From Chloroflexota bacterium (GTDB lineage: Bacteria; Chloroflexota; UBA11872; VXNJ01): a stretch of 64,000 nucleotides of DNA. Both the position numbers and the translations under genes were made by a program. Below the pieces are notes generated by a model. The model ran no database searches. It was not told where the DNA came from and saw nothing but the letters and a program-made list of their open reading frames with translations. Positions 1 through 9,160 of this stretch are shown here, piece by piece; positions within the stretch are counted from its first letter, which is position 1, and the number at the start of each line of letters is the position of its first letter. Location: assembly GCA_026707405.1 (NCBI GenBank), contig JAPOWW010000003.1:124001-188000 (forward strand). Direction: 5' to 3'.

Positions 1-1
1 C

Positions 2-1123
2 GCCCTCACGAAGTTTGGCGCCAGGGTCGATACGGTGATGACATCCGCCGCTGCCCGGTTCGTCGGCCCTGTCAGCTTCGAAGGTCTCACCGGCAGGCCA
101 GCCTACACGAGCGTTATGCAATCGACGCCGGAGGGCGAGATAGCCCACGTGGCGCTCGGTTCGACCGCGCAGGCCGTCGTAATCGCCCCGGCTACGGCCG
201 GCACCATCGCGCGGCTCGCCGCCGGAATGGCGTCCGACATCCTCACGGCTACCGTTCTATCCTCATCGGCGCCGGTCGTTATCGCGCCCGCGATGGAGTC
301 CGAGATGTACTTGAGCGCCGTTACTCGCGAAAACCTCCAGACCCTCCAATCGCGGGGAGCCACCGTCGTCGAGCCGGAAACCGGCCGCCTCGCCAGTGGC
401 CGCGAGGGGCCGGGGCGCATGGCCGAACCCGACCGGATCACCGACATTCTGCGCGGAATTCTGGGCAGAGACGGACCGCTCGCCGATCGAAAGATCGTCG
501 TCACCGCTGGCGGCACCAGAGGACAGATCGATCCGGTCCGTTTTATCGGCAATCCGTCGTCGGGGCGTCAGGGGATAGCTATCGCCGCCGTGGCCCGTGA
601 CCGCGGCGCGCGCGTGAGCCTCATACTGGGACATCACTCTCACCCGCCGCCGGCCGGCGTTCAACTACTGCACACCCCGACCTACGCGGCGATGCGGGAT
701 GCTGTCATCAATGAAACCGCCGGCTGCGACGCGTTGATCATGGCGGCTGCCGTCAACGACTTCGAGGCCGCCCAGGCAAGTCCCGGCAAAATCAAGAAAT
801 CAGGCACGGGCCTGACGCTCTCGCTTGCCGAAAACCCCGACTTTCTGCTGGATCTCAGCGACGACATGGTCAAAGTCGGATTCGCCGCCGAGACCGGCGA
901 GTTGAAGAAGAACGCCGAATCGAAGCTGGCTGAAAAACGGCTCGACGCTATCGTTGCGAACGACGTCACGGAGGTGGGCGCCGGATTCGCGTCGCCGACC
1001 AATCACGTCAGGATTCTGAGACGCGGAGCCGAGTGGAATGACATTCCGCTCGGAACGAAAGAGTCGGTGGCTGAGAAGATCGTCGATGTGGTCCAGGATC
1101 TCGTGGGAGACCGGACCGGTTAG
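2..1123 (+). CDS. coaBC: CoaBC, phosphopantothenoylcysteine decarboxylase/phosphopantothenate-cysteine ligase, 5' partial
   Basis: This bifunctional flavoprotein makes phosphopantetheine for coenzyme A: the ligase domain joins 4'-phosphopantothenate to cysteine, and the decarboxylase domain removes the carboxyl group. The frame is open from base 2, and the residues before the GTG at 35 already match the family, so the gene begins upstream of the window; roughly 30 residues are missing against the usual length of about 400. Visible decarboxylase residues include PAMESEMY (substrate loop, usually PxMNxxMW). The ligase domain begins near base 490 with VTAGGTRGQIDPVRFIGN, then NDF, KIKKSG and NPDFL. 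The usual TRE reads TRG. It lies 36 bases before a small membrane protein gene. Confidence 0.95.
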   Translation, partial: ALTKFGARVDTVMTSAAARFVGPVSFEGLTGRPAYTSVMQSTPEGEIAHVALGSTAQAVVIAPATAGTIARLAAGMASDILTATVLSSSAPVVIAPAMESEMYLSAVTRENLQTLQSRGATVVEPETGRLASGREGPGRMAEPDRITDILRGILGRDGPLADRKIVVTAGGTRGQIDPVRFIGNPSSGRQGIAIAAVARDRGARVSLILGHHSHPPPAGVQLLHTPTYAAMRDAVINETAGCDALIMAAAVNDFEAAQASPGKIKKSGTGLTLSLAENPDFLLDLSDDMVKVGFAAETGELKKNAESKLAEKRLDAIVANDVTEVGAGFASPTNHVRILRRGAEWNDIPLGTKESVAEKIVDVVQDLVGDRTG

Positions 1124-1159
1124 CGTCGGTATTCGCCCGCCTGCGCGGCAAGGGTAGCT

Positions 1160-1498
1160 ATGGAGCAAGAACAGGGGAACACTCCCGCCGGATCCGGCGA
1201 GCCGACCCCCAACGTCATGGAGCCCGTGCGGACGGTATCTGTAACCGACGCCTCTATCCGCCCGCCGCGGGTAGATTCTCCCTTGCCCCGGCCGGCGACC
1301 GTGCCGCCCGGACCGGTTGCGCCTCATGCCGTTGCCGCCCGCCCCTCCACGTTTTTGGGAGATCGAGGCGGTCATTCACAAACGCGTACTCCAGGCGTCG
1401 ACGCCCGCTGGCCGCTGACTCTGCTGGCTCTGCTCGTCGCGGGCATTGTGATCGGCGCCTTGGTCGGCTCGGTGCTCGCCGTCATCGCGTTTCCCTAG
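1160..1498 (+). CDS. small proline-rich protein with C-terminal membrane anchor
   Basis: Not recognised. The 112-residue product has a hydrophilic, Pro- and Arg-rich N-terminal 75 residues with no domain I can name. One hydrophobic segment follows (about residues 84-110, from WPLTLLALLVAGIVIGALVG to the end). This suggests a tail-anchored protein with its bulk in the cytoplasm. It starts with ATG behind a weak AAGG and sits in the same direction between coaBC and recJ. It has no close shadow relationship to another gene, so it is probably real, but no function is assigned. Confidence 0.55.
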   Translation: MEQEQGNTPAGSGEPTPNVMEPVRTVSVTDASIRPPRVDSPLPRPATVPPGPVAPHAVAARPSTFLGDRGGHSQTRTPGVDARWPLTLLALLVAGIVIGALVGSVLAVIAFP

Positions 1499-1591
1499 TC
1501 CGGTACAGGCGTTCCCGACTCCTGGGATGCCGGTACGCTTCCGCGATTACAATTCCCGTCGAGCCTCAACCGTTCCTTGGGGAGCCTTGGC

Positions 1592-3286
1592 GTGACTCTG
1601 AGCATCACCGGTAAGCGATGGGAAATCTCGAAGCGTGCCCCCAGGAGCGTTTTCAGCGAAAACGCTGACCTTCCTCCGCTCGCCGTCCAGCTTCTTCACA
1701 ACCGGTCGTACAAGAGCCGCGAGCAAATCGAATCGGTCCTGAATAATTCCGAGCCGCCGCACGACCCGTTCCTCATGTCGGGAATGGAAGAGGCTGTCGA
1801 GAGGATTCTTCGCGCCCTCCATTCCCGCGAGACCATCTGCGTTTATGCGGATTACGACGCTGACGGAGTCTCGGGGGCGGCCGTGCTTATCTCCATGCTT
1901 CGGTCGCTCGGAGCCGACCCGCGCTCCTACTTTCCCAAGCGTCTGGAAGAGGGCTACGGACTCAACGAGCGTGCGATCCGCGCGATCCGCGAGTCCGGGG
2001 CGGACGTCTTGATATCGACTGACTGCGGAGCCAACGCCGTCCGGGAAATCGCCGTGGCCGCTGAACTGGGGCTCGATGTGATCGTGACCGACCACCACAT
2101 CGTCCACACCGAGCTTCCCGGAGCTGCCGCTGCGATAAATCCTCACCATCCGGGAGAACCGTACCCGTTTGACGGCCTAGCCGGGGTCGGTGTGGCCTAC
2201 AAGCTCGCCGAGGCCGTTCTGCTCGAAGCGGAGGTCGAGACCGCAGTCGAAGCCGAAAGTCTGCTGGACTTCGTCGCGCTGGGGACCGTTGCGGACGTAG
2301 TCTCGCTTCGCGGCGAGAATCGCTGGCTCGTGCGCGAGGGACTCAGCCGGCTCAACCGATCGCCGCGCGCCGGAATGGCCGCGCTCATCGACGCGGCCGG
2401 AGTGGAGCCGGGAGACGTGACGTCAACCGACATTGCGTTTCGCCTTGGCCCGCGCATCAACGCTGCCGGTCGCATGAAAGACGCGGCGATTGCGCTCGAT
2501 TTGCTGCTCCAACCCGACGTCATCAGTGCCCGCCGGCAAGCGGCGGTTCTCAACGACCTAAACCGTCAGCGCCAGCTAGCGACCGACGGCGTCCTCGACG
2601 AAATCTCAACTATTAAGCCGGCGGACGGCCCGATAATGGCGCATGGCGCGGACTGGCCTCTGGGCGTGCTGGGCCTTGTTGCGGGACGCCTGGTGTCGGA
2701 GACCGGCAGACCTGCCTTCGTATCTTCCGGCCAGGCTGGCGACGCCAGGGGCTCCGCCCGCGGTCCTGAGGGAGCCAACGTAAGCGATGTACTCAAAGCC
2801 TGTGCCGATGTGTTGGAGCGATTCGGCGGGCACGAACGCGCCGCGGGATTCAGCCTTGAACCTGAGCGAGTCGGCGAGTTTCACGACGCGGTCAGTCGGT
2901 ACTGGGCTCAATCGGACCAGCCCGAAAGTGCGGACATAACTCTGAGTGCCGACTGCCGTCTCCTACCCCGGACAATCAGCTTTGAAACGCTCGACCTGCA
3001 TCAGGCGCTCGAACCTTTCGGCGAGGGATTCCGAGAGCCGGTATACGTCACGTCGGGCCTCACCCTTGGCCGGGCCGACCGCGTAGGTAATAATCAAAAT
3101 CACCTGAAATTAATGTTCCGGGATATGCCAGGTTCGGTGTCGCCTATCTGGTTTGGGATGGGGATGGTGGCCGATGAACTCGCTTTGGGCGCACGCTACG
3201 ATGTGGCGTTCAGACTGGGAAAAAGCTGGTTCCGCGGCGAGCCGCGCGTCGACCTGTTCGTCGAGGACATGCGGAACGCGTCCTAG
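1592..3286 (+). CDS. recJ: single-stranded-DNA-specific exonuclease RecJ
   Basis: RecJ degrades single-stranded DNA 5' to 3' in recombination and repair, using two metal ions held by a DHH phosphoesterase fold. Visible motifs are YADYDADGVSG (about residues 85-95), VTDHHIVH (about 165), RLGPRINAAGRM and FGGHERAAGF (DHHA1 motif, about 412). The C-terminal OB-type domain follows. The 564 residues fit the family. I chose the GTG at 1592 because GGAG lies 7 bases before it; a TTG at 1577 in the same frame would add five residues. It is followed 29 bases later by the ppGpp synthetase gene, a neighbourhood seen in many bacteria. Confidence 0.95.
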   Translation: MTLSITGKRWEISKRAPRSVFSENADLPPLAVQLLHNRSYKSREQIESVLNNSEPPHDPFLMSGMEEAVERILRALHSRETICVYADYDADGVSGAAVLISMLRSLGADPRSYFPKRLEEGYGLNERAIRAIRESGADVLISTDCGANAVREIAVAAELGLDVIVTDHHIVHTELPGAAAAINPHHPGEPYPFDGLAGVGVAYKLAEAVLLEAEVETAVEAESLLDFVALGTVADVVSLRGENRWLVREGLSRLNRSPRAGMAALIDAAGVEPGDVTSTDIAFRLGPRINAAGRMKDAAIALDLLLQPDVISARRQAAVLNDLNRQRQLATDGVLDEISTIKPADGPIMAHGADWPLGVLGLVAGRLVSETGRPAFVSSGQAGDARGSARGPEGANVSDVLKACADVLERFGGHERAAGFSLEPERVGEFHDAVSRYWAQSDQPESADITLSADCRLLPRTISFETLDLHQALEPFGEGFREPVYVTSGLTLGRADRVGNNQNHLKLMFRDMPGSVSPIWFGMGMVADELALGARYDVAFRLGKSWFRGEPRVDLFVEDMRNAS

Positions 3287-3315
3287 CCGTCGGTCTGGCC
3301 GGGGAAACGCCTAGA

Positions 3316-5724
3316 TTGGCGGTAACGCTTCGCGAAGTCGAGCAGACCAGACTCGTCGACCCGCGCCCGGTTTCCATCGACGAGATTCTCAAGAGCGCCG
3401 GCGAATACATCTCAGGGCCGCGTCGTGCTGCCGCTCTGAAAATGATCGGCGAAGCGTATGAGTTCGCCCGGAAATGCCACGACGGCCAGGAAAGGCTTTC
3501 GGGCGGACCGTTCGTCAACCATCCGCTCTCCGTCGCGGCGCTGCTGACCGACGTCCACATGGACGAGGCCGCCCTGTGCGCGGCCCTGCTTCACGATGTC
3601 GTCGAGGACTCGTCCTGCGACATCGAGACCATTTCCGGCAAGTTCGGGGCCGAGATCGCCGACCTGGTCGATGGCGTCACCAAGCTCACCCAGTTCAACC
3701 TGGCGGATCTGGAAGACGCGCAGTTCCGCACGCTGCGCAAGATGTTCATGGCCATGGCGCGGGACATCCGGGTTGTCCTGGTCAAGCTGGCCGACCGTCT
3801 CCACAACATCCAGACCGCGTACGCGCTTCCGGAACCCAAGCGCAAGCGCTTCTGTCAGGAGACTCTGGATCTCTTTGCGCCGCTGGCGGGGCGTCTGGGG
3901 ATATTTCAGTGGGAATGGCAGCTCGAAGATAGAGCGTTCCGTCATCTTGCGCCAAACCGCTACGAGCTCCTTTCGCGGCTCCTCGATGCGCGCCGCGCGG
4001 AGCGGGAAGCGCGCGTCAAGGCGATCATGGACGTCTGTAAGGAAAAGCTCGAGAACACTGGAATGACGGCCGAGATTTCCGGTCGAGCCAAGCACATCTA
4101 CAGCATCGATCAGAAGATGCGGCGAAACGGAGTCGAGATAGACCAGGTCTACGACCTGATAGCCGTTCGGGTGATCGTGAAGACGGTGGAACAGTGCTAT
4201 CAGGCGCTCGCGATGGTCCACTCCGAATGGCGGGCCATTCCCGGCCAGTTCGACGACTACATCAGCGCGCCAAAGCAAAACCGCTACCAGTCGCTGCACA
4301 CCGCGGTCGCGGGACCCGGCGGAATGCCCTTCGAGGTCCAGATTCGCACCGAGGAGATGCACCGCGAGTGCGAATACGGGGTCGCGGCCCATTGGCGCTA
4401 CAAGGAGGGCCTCTTCGTCCAGGAGGACTTCGACGACAAGCTTTCCTGGATCCGGCAGGTCCTCGAATGGCAGGAGGATCTGGAGACGGCCGCTCCGCTG
4501 GTCGACATTCTCAAGGGCGACGTCTTCAGCGATCAGGTGTTCGTCTTCTCGCCCAAGGGCGACGTGGTCGATCTTCCCGCCGGCGCCACTCCGCTCGACT
4601 TCGCCTATCGCATCCACACTGAGGTCGGTCACCACTGCATAGGCGCCAAGGTCAACGGACGGCTGGTATCCCTCGAATACGAGCTTCAGAACGGTGACAG
4701 GGTCGAAATACTCACCAGCAAAGGTAGCCGGGGACCCAGCCGCGACTGGCTCACGATCGTTCGGACCGGTCACGCCCGCGACAAGGTCAGGCAGTGGTTC
4801 AAGCGCCAGGAGCGTGCCGAAAACGAGGACTACGGAAGGCTCGTTCTCGATAACGAGCTGCGGCGTCTCGGCCATCGCGGCCTGGCCAGGGTCGAGCAAA
4901 AGGCGCTCGAAGCCGTAGCCGACCGCCTCTCATTCTCGGACGTGTCCGGACTTCTCGCCGCAATCGGATACGGCGCGGTGACTGCCACTCAGGTCATTAA
5001 CCGCCTCGGTCTGGACGCCGACGACGAGACCCTGGAAGTTGAAGACGTCCGGGAAATCGCCGCGCCTGAGGACGCCATCGGCGAGCGTATCCGGCCGCCC
5101 GTCAACGTTTTGGGTACAGGCGATCTGCTCACGAGATTGGGGAACTGCTGCAACCCGATTCCGGGCGACTCGATCATCGGCTTCATAACCCGCGGGCGCG
5201 GCGTGACCGTCCACAACTCCGCCTGTCCCAACGTCGCCAACGTTGCCGAGCCGGAGCGGTTGGTGCAGGTCTCGTGGGGAGGTCAGGTCCTCCGCAACTC
5301 GGCCGGACTGCCCTCCAGGCTGGCCCCCTGCTGTATGCCGGCCTGGGGGTCCAAGATCGTCGGCGAGCGTGTCGGTGGCGAGGCTGTGGTCCATCTCGCA
5401 AGCTGTCCGCAAGTATCTACCAACGGCGTGGAACGCCTCAGCGTTTCCTGGGGCGAGGAGCTGCGCACGCGCCTGCCGGTGACCATGCTGATCACCGCCG
5501 GGGACAGGGAAGGCCTGCTGCGCGACGTGGCGGGCGTGGTGGCCGAGCAGGGCTACAGCATTACCTCCGCCTCGGTTTCGACCACCAGTGACGGCGTCGC
5601 CCTCCTCCGGGTGAACCTCGATCTCGCCAACATCGACGAACTGACCCGCCTGCTCAACAGGATCCAGTCCATCCGCAACGTCATGTCCGCTCGCAGGGAA
5701 GCGCCCGGCCCGCGCAAGACTTGA
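3316..5724 (+). CDS. rel: bifunctional (p)ppGpp synthetase/hydrolase (Rel/SpoT) with a second zinc-finger-like unit
   Basis: This enzyme makes and degrades the stringent-response alarmone (p)ppGpp. Domains in order: HD hydrolase with HPLSVAALL (about residue 69) and LLHDVVEDS (about 93), so hydrolysis looks intact; synthetase with KHIYSID, DLIAVRV, YISAPKQNRYQSLH and EVQIRTEEMH (about 257-345), including the catalytic Asp and Glu; TGS (about 405-470); helical region; zinc-finger domain with CCNPIPGD and ACP (about 611-640); a second CC..VVH..CP unit (about 672-697); and ACT (about 722-795). The repeated zinc-finger unit is unusual. The start is TTG with GGGGA about 10 bases upstream. The end overlaps the next gene by 4 bases. 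Confidence 0.95.
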   Translation: MAVTLREVEQTRLVDPRPVSIDEILKSAGEYISGPRRAAALKMIGEAYEFARKCHDGQERLSGGPFVNHPLSVAALLTDVHMDEAALCAALLHDVVEDSSCDIETISGKFGAEIADLVDGVTKLTQFNLADLEDAQFRTLRKMFMAMARDIRVVLVKLADRLHNIQTAYALPEPKRKRFCQETLDLFAPLAGRLGIFQWEWQLEDRAFRHLAPNRYELLSRLLDARRAEREARVKAIMDVCKEKLENTGMTAEISGRAKHIYSIDQKMRRNGVEIDQVYDLIAVRVIVKTVEQCYQALAMVHSEWRAIPGQFDDYISAPKQNRYQSLHTAVAGPGGMPFEVQIRTEEMHRECEYGVAAHWRYKEGLFVQEDFDDKLSWIRQVLEWQEDLETAAPLVDILKGDVFSDQVFVFSPKGDVVDLPAGATPLDFAYRIHTEVGHHCIGAKVNGRLVSLEYELQNGDRVEILTSKGSRGPSRDWLTIVRTGHARDKVRQWFKRQERAENEDYGRLVLDNELRRLGHRGLARVEQKALEAVADRLSFSDVSGLLAAIGYGAVTATQVINRLGLDADDETLEVEDVREIAAPEDAIGERIRPPVNVLGTGDLLTRLGNCCNPIPGDSIIGFITRGRGVTVHNSACPNVANVAEPERLVQVSWGGQVLRNSAGLPSRLAPCCMPAWGSKIVGERVGGEAVVHLASCPQVSTNGVERLSVSWGEELRTRLPVTMLITAGDREGLLRDVAGVVAEQGYSITSASVSTTSDGVALLRVNLDLANIDELTRLLNRIQSIRNVMSARREAPGPRKT

Positions 5725-6821
5725 GCAACCGCGAGTCGGAGTTCGACGAAAAGATCGCCCGCGTGCGCCGCCTTATGGCCCGCAAGGGCTGGCAGTGGGT
5801 TGCGCTCTCCGGCGTTGATTCGCTCGCGTGGATTACGGGCGGGGCCAGGTGCTTCGTCGATCCGGGCGGTCCGGCCGGTATCGCCACGCTCCTGCTCGGC
5901 GCTGACACCGCCATCCTGGTCACCGACACGGTTGAAGAACGCCGCCTCCGCGATGAGGAGTTGGGCGGCCTGCCGCTGGAATATTCCGTCCAGGACTGGA
6001 CAGACTGGTACTCGCGGCGCGCCGAGGTCCTGAAAGGACTGATAGGAGCCGACCACGGCGTTTCCGACATACCGCTCTCAGGCTGGGAATCTGGGGAATC
6101 CGAACTTCAAAAGCTCCGGTTCAGCCTTACCGGCCCGGAGCAAAGCCGGTTCCGCAAGCTGGCCCGCGAAGCTGCCGTGGCGCTTGAAAAGGTCGCTCGC
6201 GAGATACGCCGTGGCATAACCGAGAGCCAAATCGCCGCGAACATCGAAGCCGAGCTTGCGGCGGCCCACATACGGTCGCCGGTGACGCTCGTCGCTGCGG
6301 ACGAGCGCGTATTCAACTACCGCCATCCGCTCGCCACGGCCAAGAACGTCGATAGGTACGTGATGGTCGTGAGTTCGGCAACCCGTCACGGCCTCTATGC
6401 GTCGTTGACGCGGCTAGTCCATTTCGGATCGCCGACGAAAGAGTTGCGTGACAAGGCCAGGGCGTGCGCCGAAATCGACGCGGCGATGATATCCGCGACC
6501 AGAGTCGGCGCGCCGGTTTCGAGCATCTTCAGTTCAGCGGTGCAGGCCTATGCCGACCAGGGCTACGCCGGCGAGTGGAAGCTGCATCACCAGGGCGGAG
6601 CCGCCGGATACCGGTCACGCGAGTATTTCGCCGACTTCACTTGTCCCTTCATGGTCGATAACGCTCAGGCGTTTGCGTGGAATCCGTCGATTACGGGCGT
6701 CAAGAGCGAGGACACGGTCCTCGTGAACGAGCTTGGCGCCGACGCCATCACCGCCACCGGCAACTGGCCTCAAATCGCTACCGGCAAGGGCCTCGATCGC
6801 CCGGCGATCCTCGAGCTGTGA
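5721..6821 (+). CDS. M24 (pita-bread) peptidase family protein, probably without a normal metal site
   Basis: The 366-residue protein has a creatinase-type N-terminal domain (about 1-140) and an M24 fold (about 145-360). Aminopeptidase P enzymes use five metal ligands (D, D, H, E, E). Here the two Asp positions read Ser (VVSSATRHG and YASLTR, about 213-233). The third region reads LHHQGGAAGYRS. The first Glu position is Asn (FAWNPSIT, about 320). Only the last Glu remains in KSEDTVLV. It may act without metal, as creatinase does, or may not be a peptidase. Its TTG start overlaps the Rel stop (TTGA), so the two are translationally coupled. Confidence 0.85.
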   Translation: MSNRESEFDEKIARVRRLMARKGWQWVALSGVDSLAWITGGARCFVDPGGPAGIATLLLGADTAILVTDTVEERRLRDEELGGLPLEYSVQDWTDWYSRRAEVLKGLIGADHGVSDIPLSGWESGESELQKLRFSLTGPEQSRFRKLAREAAVALEKVAREIRRGITESQIAANIEAELAAAHIRSPVTLVAADERVFNYRHPLATAKNVDRYVMVVSSATRHGLYASLTRLVHFGSPTKELRDKARACAEIDAAMISATRVGAPVSSIFSSAVQAYADQGYAGEWKLHHQGGAAGYRSREYFADFTCPFMVDNAQAFAWNPSITGVKSEDTVLVNELGADAITATGNWPQIATGKGLDRPAILEL

Positions 6822-6884
6822 GCAAAATCCCCTGGTCGCCATATACACTTTCACGACCCTGTCCTACCCACTGCGGAGCCGCTT

Positions 6885-7769
6885 GTGAACAGCCGTAGTC
6901 CGTTCGAATCGCCCGGTGTTTGGCTCAAGGGCAACTTGCACACGCACTCCACCCAATCGGACGGTCTGCTGGACCCGGACGACGTTGTGCGCTGGTATAC
7001 GGACCGCGGCTACGACTTTCTCGCCATCACCGATCACCGCACCCGCACCATCGTCGATCCACCGGAGGACAATTCCCTGATCATGCTCCCGTCGATGGAG
7101 CTCGACGGCCGGGACGAGTCGTTTGGCGGCGAATATCACCTCACGGGGATAGGTCTCGCGAGCCTGGACCGCACAGAGACCGGCACGTCGCTTCAGGCCG
7201 CCGTCGACCAGGTCAAGGCCGATGGCGGGCTGGCGATCCTCGCCCATCCCAACTGGCTCGGCATTGCCCCTCATCAGGTTTTCCCCATATCCGGCCTTGA
7301 CGGGTTGGAGGTCTTCAACGTCAACTGCGACCAGGGCAATGGCAGGGGCGAATCCGGCCAACTGTGGGACCATGTGTTGGACGCCGGCATGTCGCTGCAC
7401 GGGTTGGCCGTCGACGATGCGCACTGGCATGGGCCGGACGCGGGCGAGGCCTGGGTTATGGCGCGGTCCGAAACGCGCACCGCGGAGGGAGTCTACGACG
7501 CGCTTGCCACCGGTTGCTTCTACTCAACTCAAGGCCCGGAAATCCACTCGTTTACCGTTGACGGCAACGTCGCCCGTGCCCGCTGCTCGCCCGTCGCTGA
7601 TATACGGTTCGTCTCTCAGGGCAAATTCGGAAGGCGTTTTACGTCCGAAAACGGTGAAGTCGAAGAAGCCGAACTCATTCTCTACGGCCAGGAGAAGTAC
7701 GTGCGGCTGGTGTGCATCGACCGCGACGGCCGGATGGCCTGGTCGAATCCAGTGATGACGGCGGGCTAG
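6885..7769 (+). CDS. PHP-domain metal-dependent phosphoesterase, copy 1 of a tandem pair
   Basis: PHP proteins are metal-dependent phosphoesterases with a TIM-like barrel. This 294-residue copy has the HTH motif with metal-binding histidines 19 and 21, ITDHRTRT (about 48-55), SMELDG (about 70) and LAILAHPNW (about 115), the order expected of the family. No substrate can be assigned; related stand-alone PHP proteins act on nucleotides or sugar phosphates. The GTG start follows GGAG by 8 bases. A second copy starts about 420 bases downstream and differs at about 42 residues by eye. The ribosome-binding region is also conserved between copies, pointing to a tandem duplication. Confidence 0.9.
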   Translation: MNSRSPFESPGVWLKGNLHTHSTQSDGLLDPDDVVRWYTDRGYDFLAITDHRTRTIVDPPEDNSLIMLPSMELDGRDESFGGEYHLTGIGLASLDRTETGTSLQAAVDQVKADGGLAILAHPNWLGIAPHQVFPISGLDGLEVFNVNCDQGNGRGESGQLWDHVLDAGMSLHGLAVDDAHWHGPDAGEAWVMARSETRTAEGVYDALATGCFYSTQGPEIHSFTVDGNVARARCSPVADIRFVSQGKFGRRFTSENGEVEEAELILYGQEKYVRLVCIDRDGRMAWSNPVMTAG

Positions 7770-7785
7770 CACTTCTCACTCGCCG

Positions 7786-8044
7786 AAGCATGTCCCCGCG
7801 AAAGCGGGAAGCCGGAATCCATCCTCTCCCATCCACGCCCAAGCCTCAGTCCGACCTTCCTTGTCATTCCGAGCGCAACCGAGGAATCTACCCTCTCCCC
7901 TCCAACAAAATCCCCTCTCCCTTGATGGGAGAGGGATAGGGTGAGGGTGAAAGCCGGAATCCAGTTCTCGCTATTTCGTCACGCCGCCCCCTATCGTCAT
8001 TCCCGCGAAGCATGTCCCCGCGAAAGCGGGGAGCGGGAATCCAT
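7786..8044 (+). repeat. REP-like palindromes between the two PHP genes
   Basis: The 419-base gap between the PHP genes holds no convincing gene. It contains several mosaic palindromic units: degenerate forms of CATTCCCGCGAAAGCGGGAA (near 7791-7821 and 7995-8044, the second with a nested CCCCGCGAAAGCGGGG insert); a CATTCCGAGCG..CCGAGGAATCTA unit (7863-7890); and a CCCTCTCCCTTGATGGGAGA unit (about 7914-7945). Members of all three families recur elsewhere in this window. Their location in gaps only, and their dyad symmetry, fit REP-type elements. Confidence 0.8.
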
Positions 8045-8188
8045 CCCCTCCGTCTCGATGGAAAGGGTTGCGGCCAGGGCATACTCCCAACTGCGCCCGC
8101 TCCCGGATGCCCGATCAAGGTCGGACCGGCCGCCTCGCTGCAATATAGACTCTAGCTAGGTTCGTCATTCCCCATTGCGGAGCCGCCC

Positions 8189-9073
8189 GTGACCAGCAGA
8201 AATCCGTTCGAATCGCCCGGTGATTGGCTCAAAGGCAACTTGCACACGCACACCACCGAATCGGACGGTCTGCTGGACCCGGACGACGTTGTGCGCTGGT
8301 ATACGGACCACGGCTACGACTTTCTCGCCATCACCGATCACCGTACCCGCACCATCGTCGATCCACCGGAAGACAGTTCCCTGATCATGCTCCCCTCGAT
8401 GGAGCTGGATGGCTGGGACGAGTCGTTCGACGGCGAATACCATCTCACGGGTATCGGCCTCGCGAGCCTGGACCGCACAGAGACCGGCACGTCGCTGCAG
8501 GCCGCCATCGACCAGGTCAAGGCAGATGGCGGGCTGGCGATTCTCGCCCATCCCTACTGGCTAGGCGTAGCGCCACACCGGCTGTTCCCTATCTCCGGCC
8601 TCGACGGGCTTGAGGTCTTCAACGTCACTTGCGAACAGATCAACGGCAAGGGCGATTCCGGCCAACTGTGGGACGATGTGTTGGACGCTGGCATGTCGCT
8701 CCACGGGTTGGCCGTCGACGACGCGCACTGGAATCGGCCTGAAGCAGGTGAGGCCTGGGTTATGGCGCGGTCCGAAACGCGCACCGCGGAGGGAATCCTC
8801 GACGCGCTCGCCGCCGGATGCTTCTACTCGACGCAAGGCCCCGAAATCCACTCATTTGCCCTAGACGGCAACGTGGCCCGTGCGAGCTGCTCTCCTGTGG
8901 CCGACATACGGTTCGTCTCCCAGCGCACTTTCGGAAGGTGTGTAACCTCTGAAAACGGCGAAATCGAGGAAGCCGAGATTGTCCTTCACGGCCGGGAGAG
9001 GTACGTGCGGCTGGTGTGCATCGACCGCGACGGCCGGATGGCCTGGTCGAATCCGTTACCGACGGCAAACTGA
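8189..9073 (+). CDS. PHP-domain metal-dependent phosphoesterase, copy 2 of a tandem pair
   Basis: This 294-residue paralogue of the gene at 6885 has the same length and keeps every PHP motif: HTHTTESDG, ITDHRTRT, SMELDG and LAILAHPYW. The differences cluster in the C-terminal half and in surface positions, so both copies look functional. The GTG start has the same GCGGAGCCGC leader as copy 1. It is flanked on both sides by REP-like repeats, which may have assisted the duplication. The reaction and substrate are unknown. Confidence 0.9.
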   Translation: MTSRNPFESPGDWLKGNLHTHTTESDGLLDPDDVVRWYTDHGYDFLAITDHRTRTIVDPPEDSSLIMLPSMELDGWDESFDGEYHLTGIGLASLDRTETGTSLQAAIDQVKADGGLAILAHPYWLGVAPHRLFPISGLDGLEVFNVTCEQINGKGDSGQLWDDVLDAGMSLHGLAVDDAHWNRPEAGEAWVMARSETRTAEGILDALAAGCFYSTQGPEIHSFALDGNVARASCSPVADIRFVSQRTFGRCVTSENGEIEEAEIVLHGRERYVRLVCIDRDGRMAWSNPLPTAN

Positions 9074-9160
9074 TCTAGGACGTCCGTCAAACTTCATACC
9101 CGGCTCCTTGGCGTCTCCGCCCGGGTACTCGCCCGCTAGCGGTTCTTCCGACTCCTATCA

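Noticed and set aside
3412..4899. 495-residue open frame opposite rel
   Set aside because: It mirrors the real rel gene in the antisense frame, a common effect in GC-rich coding sequence, and has no family resemblance.
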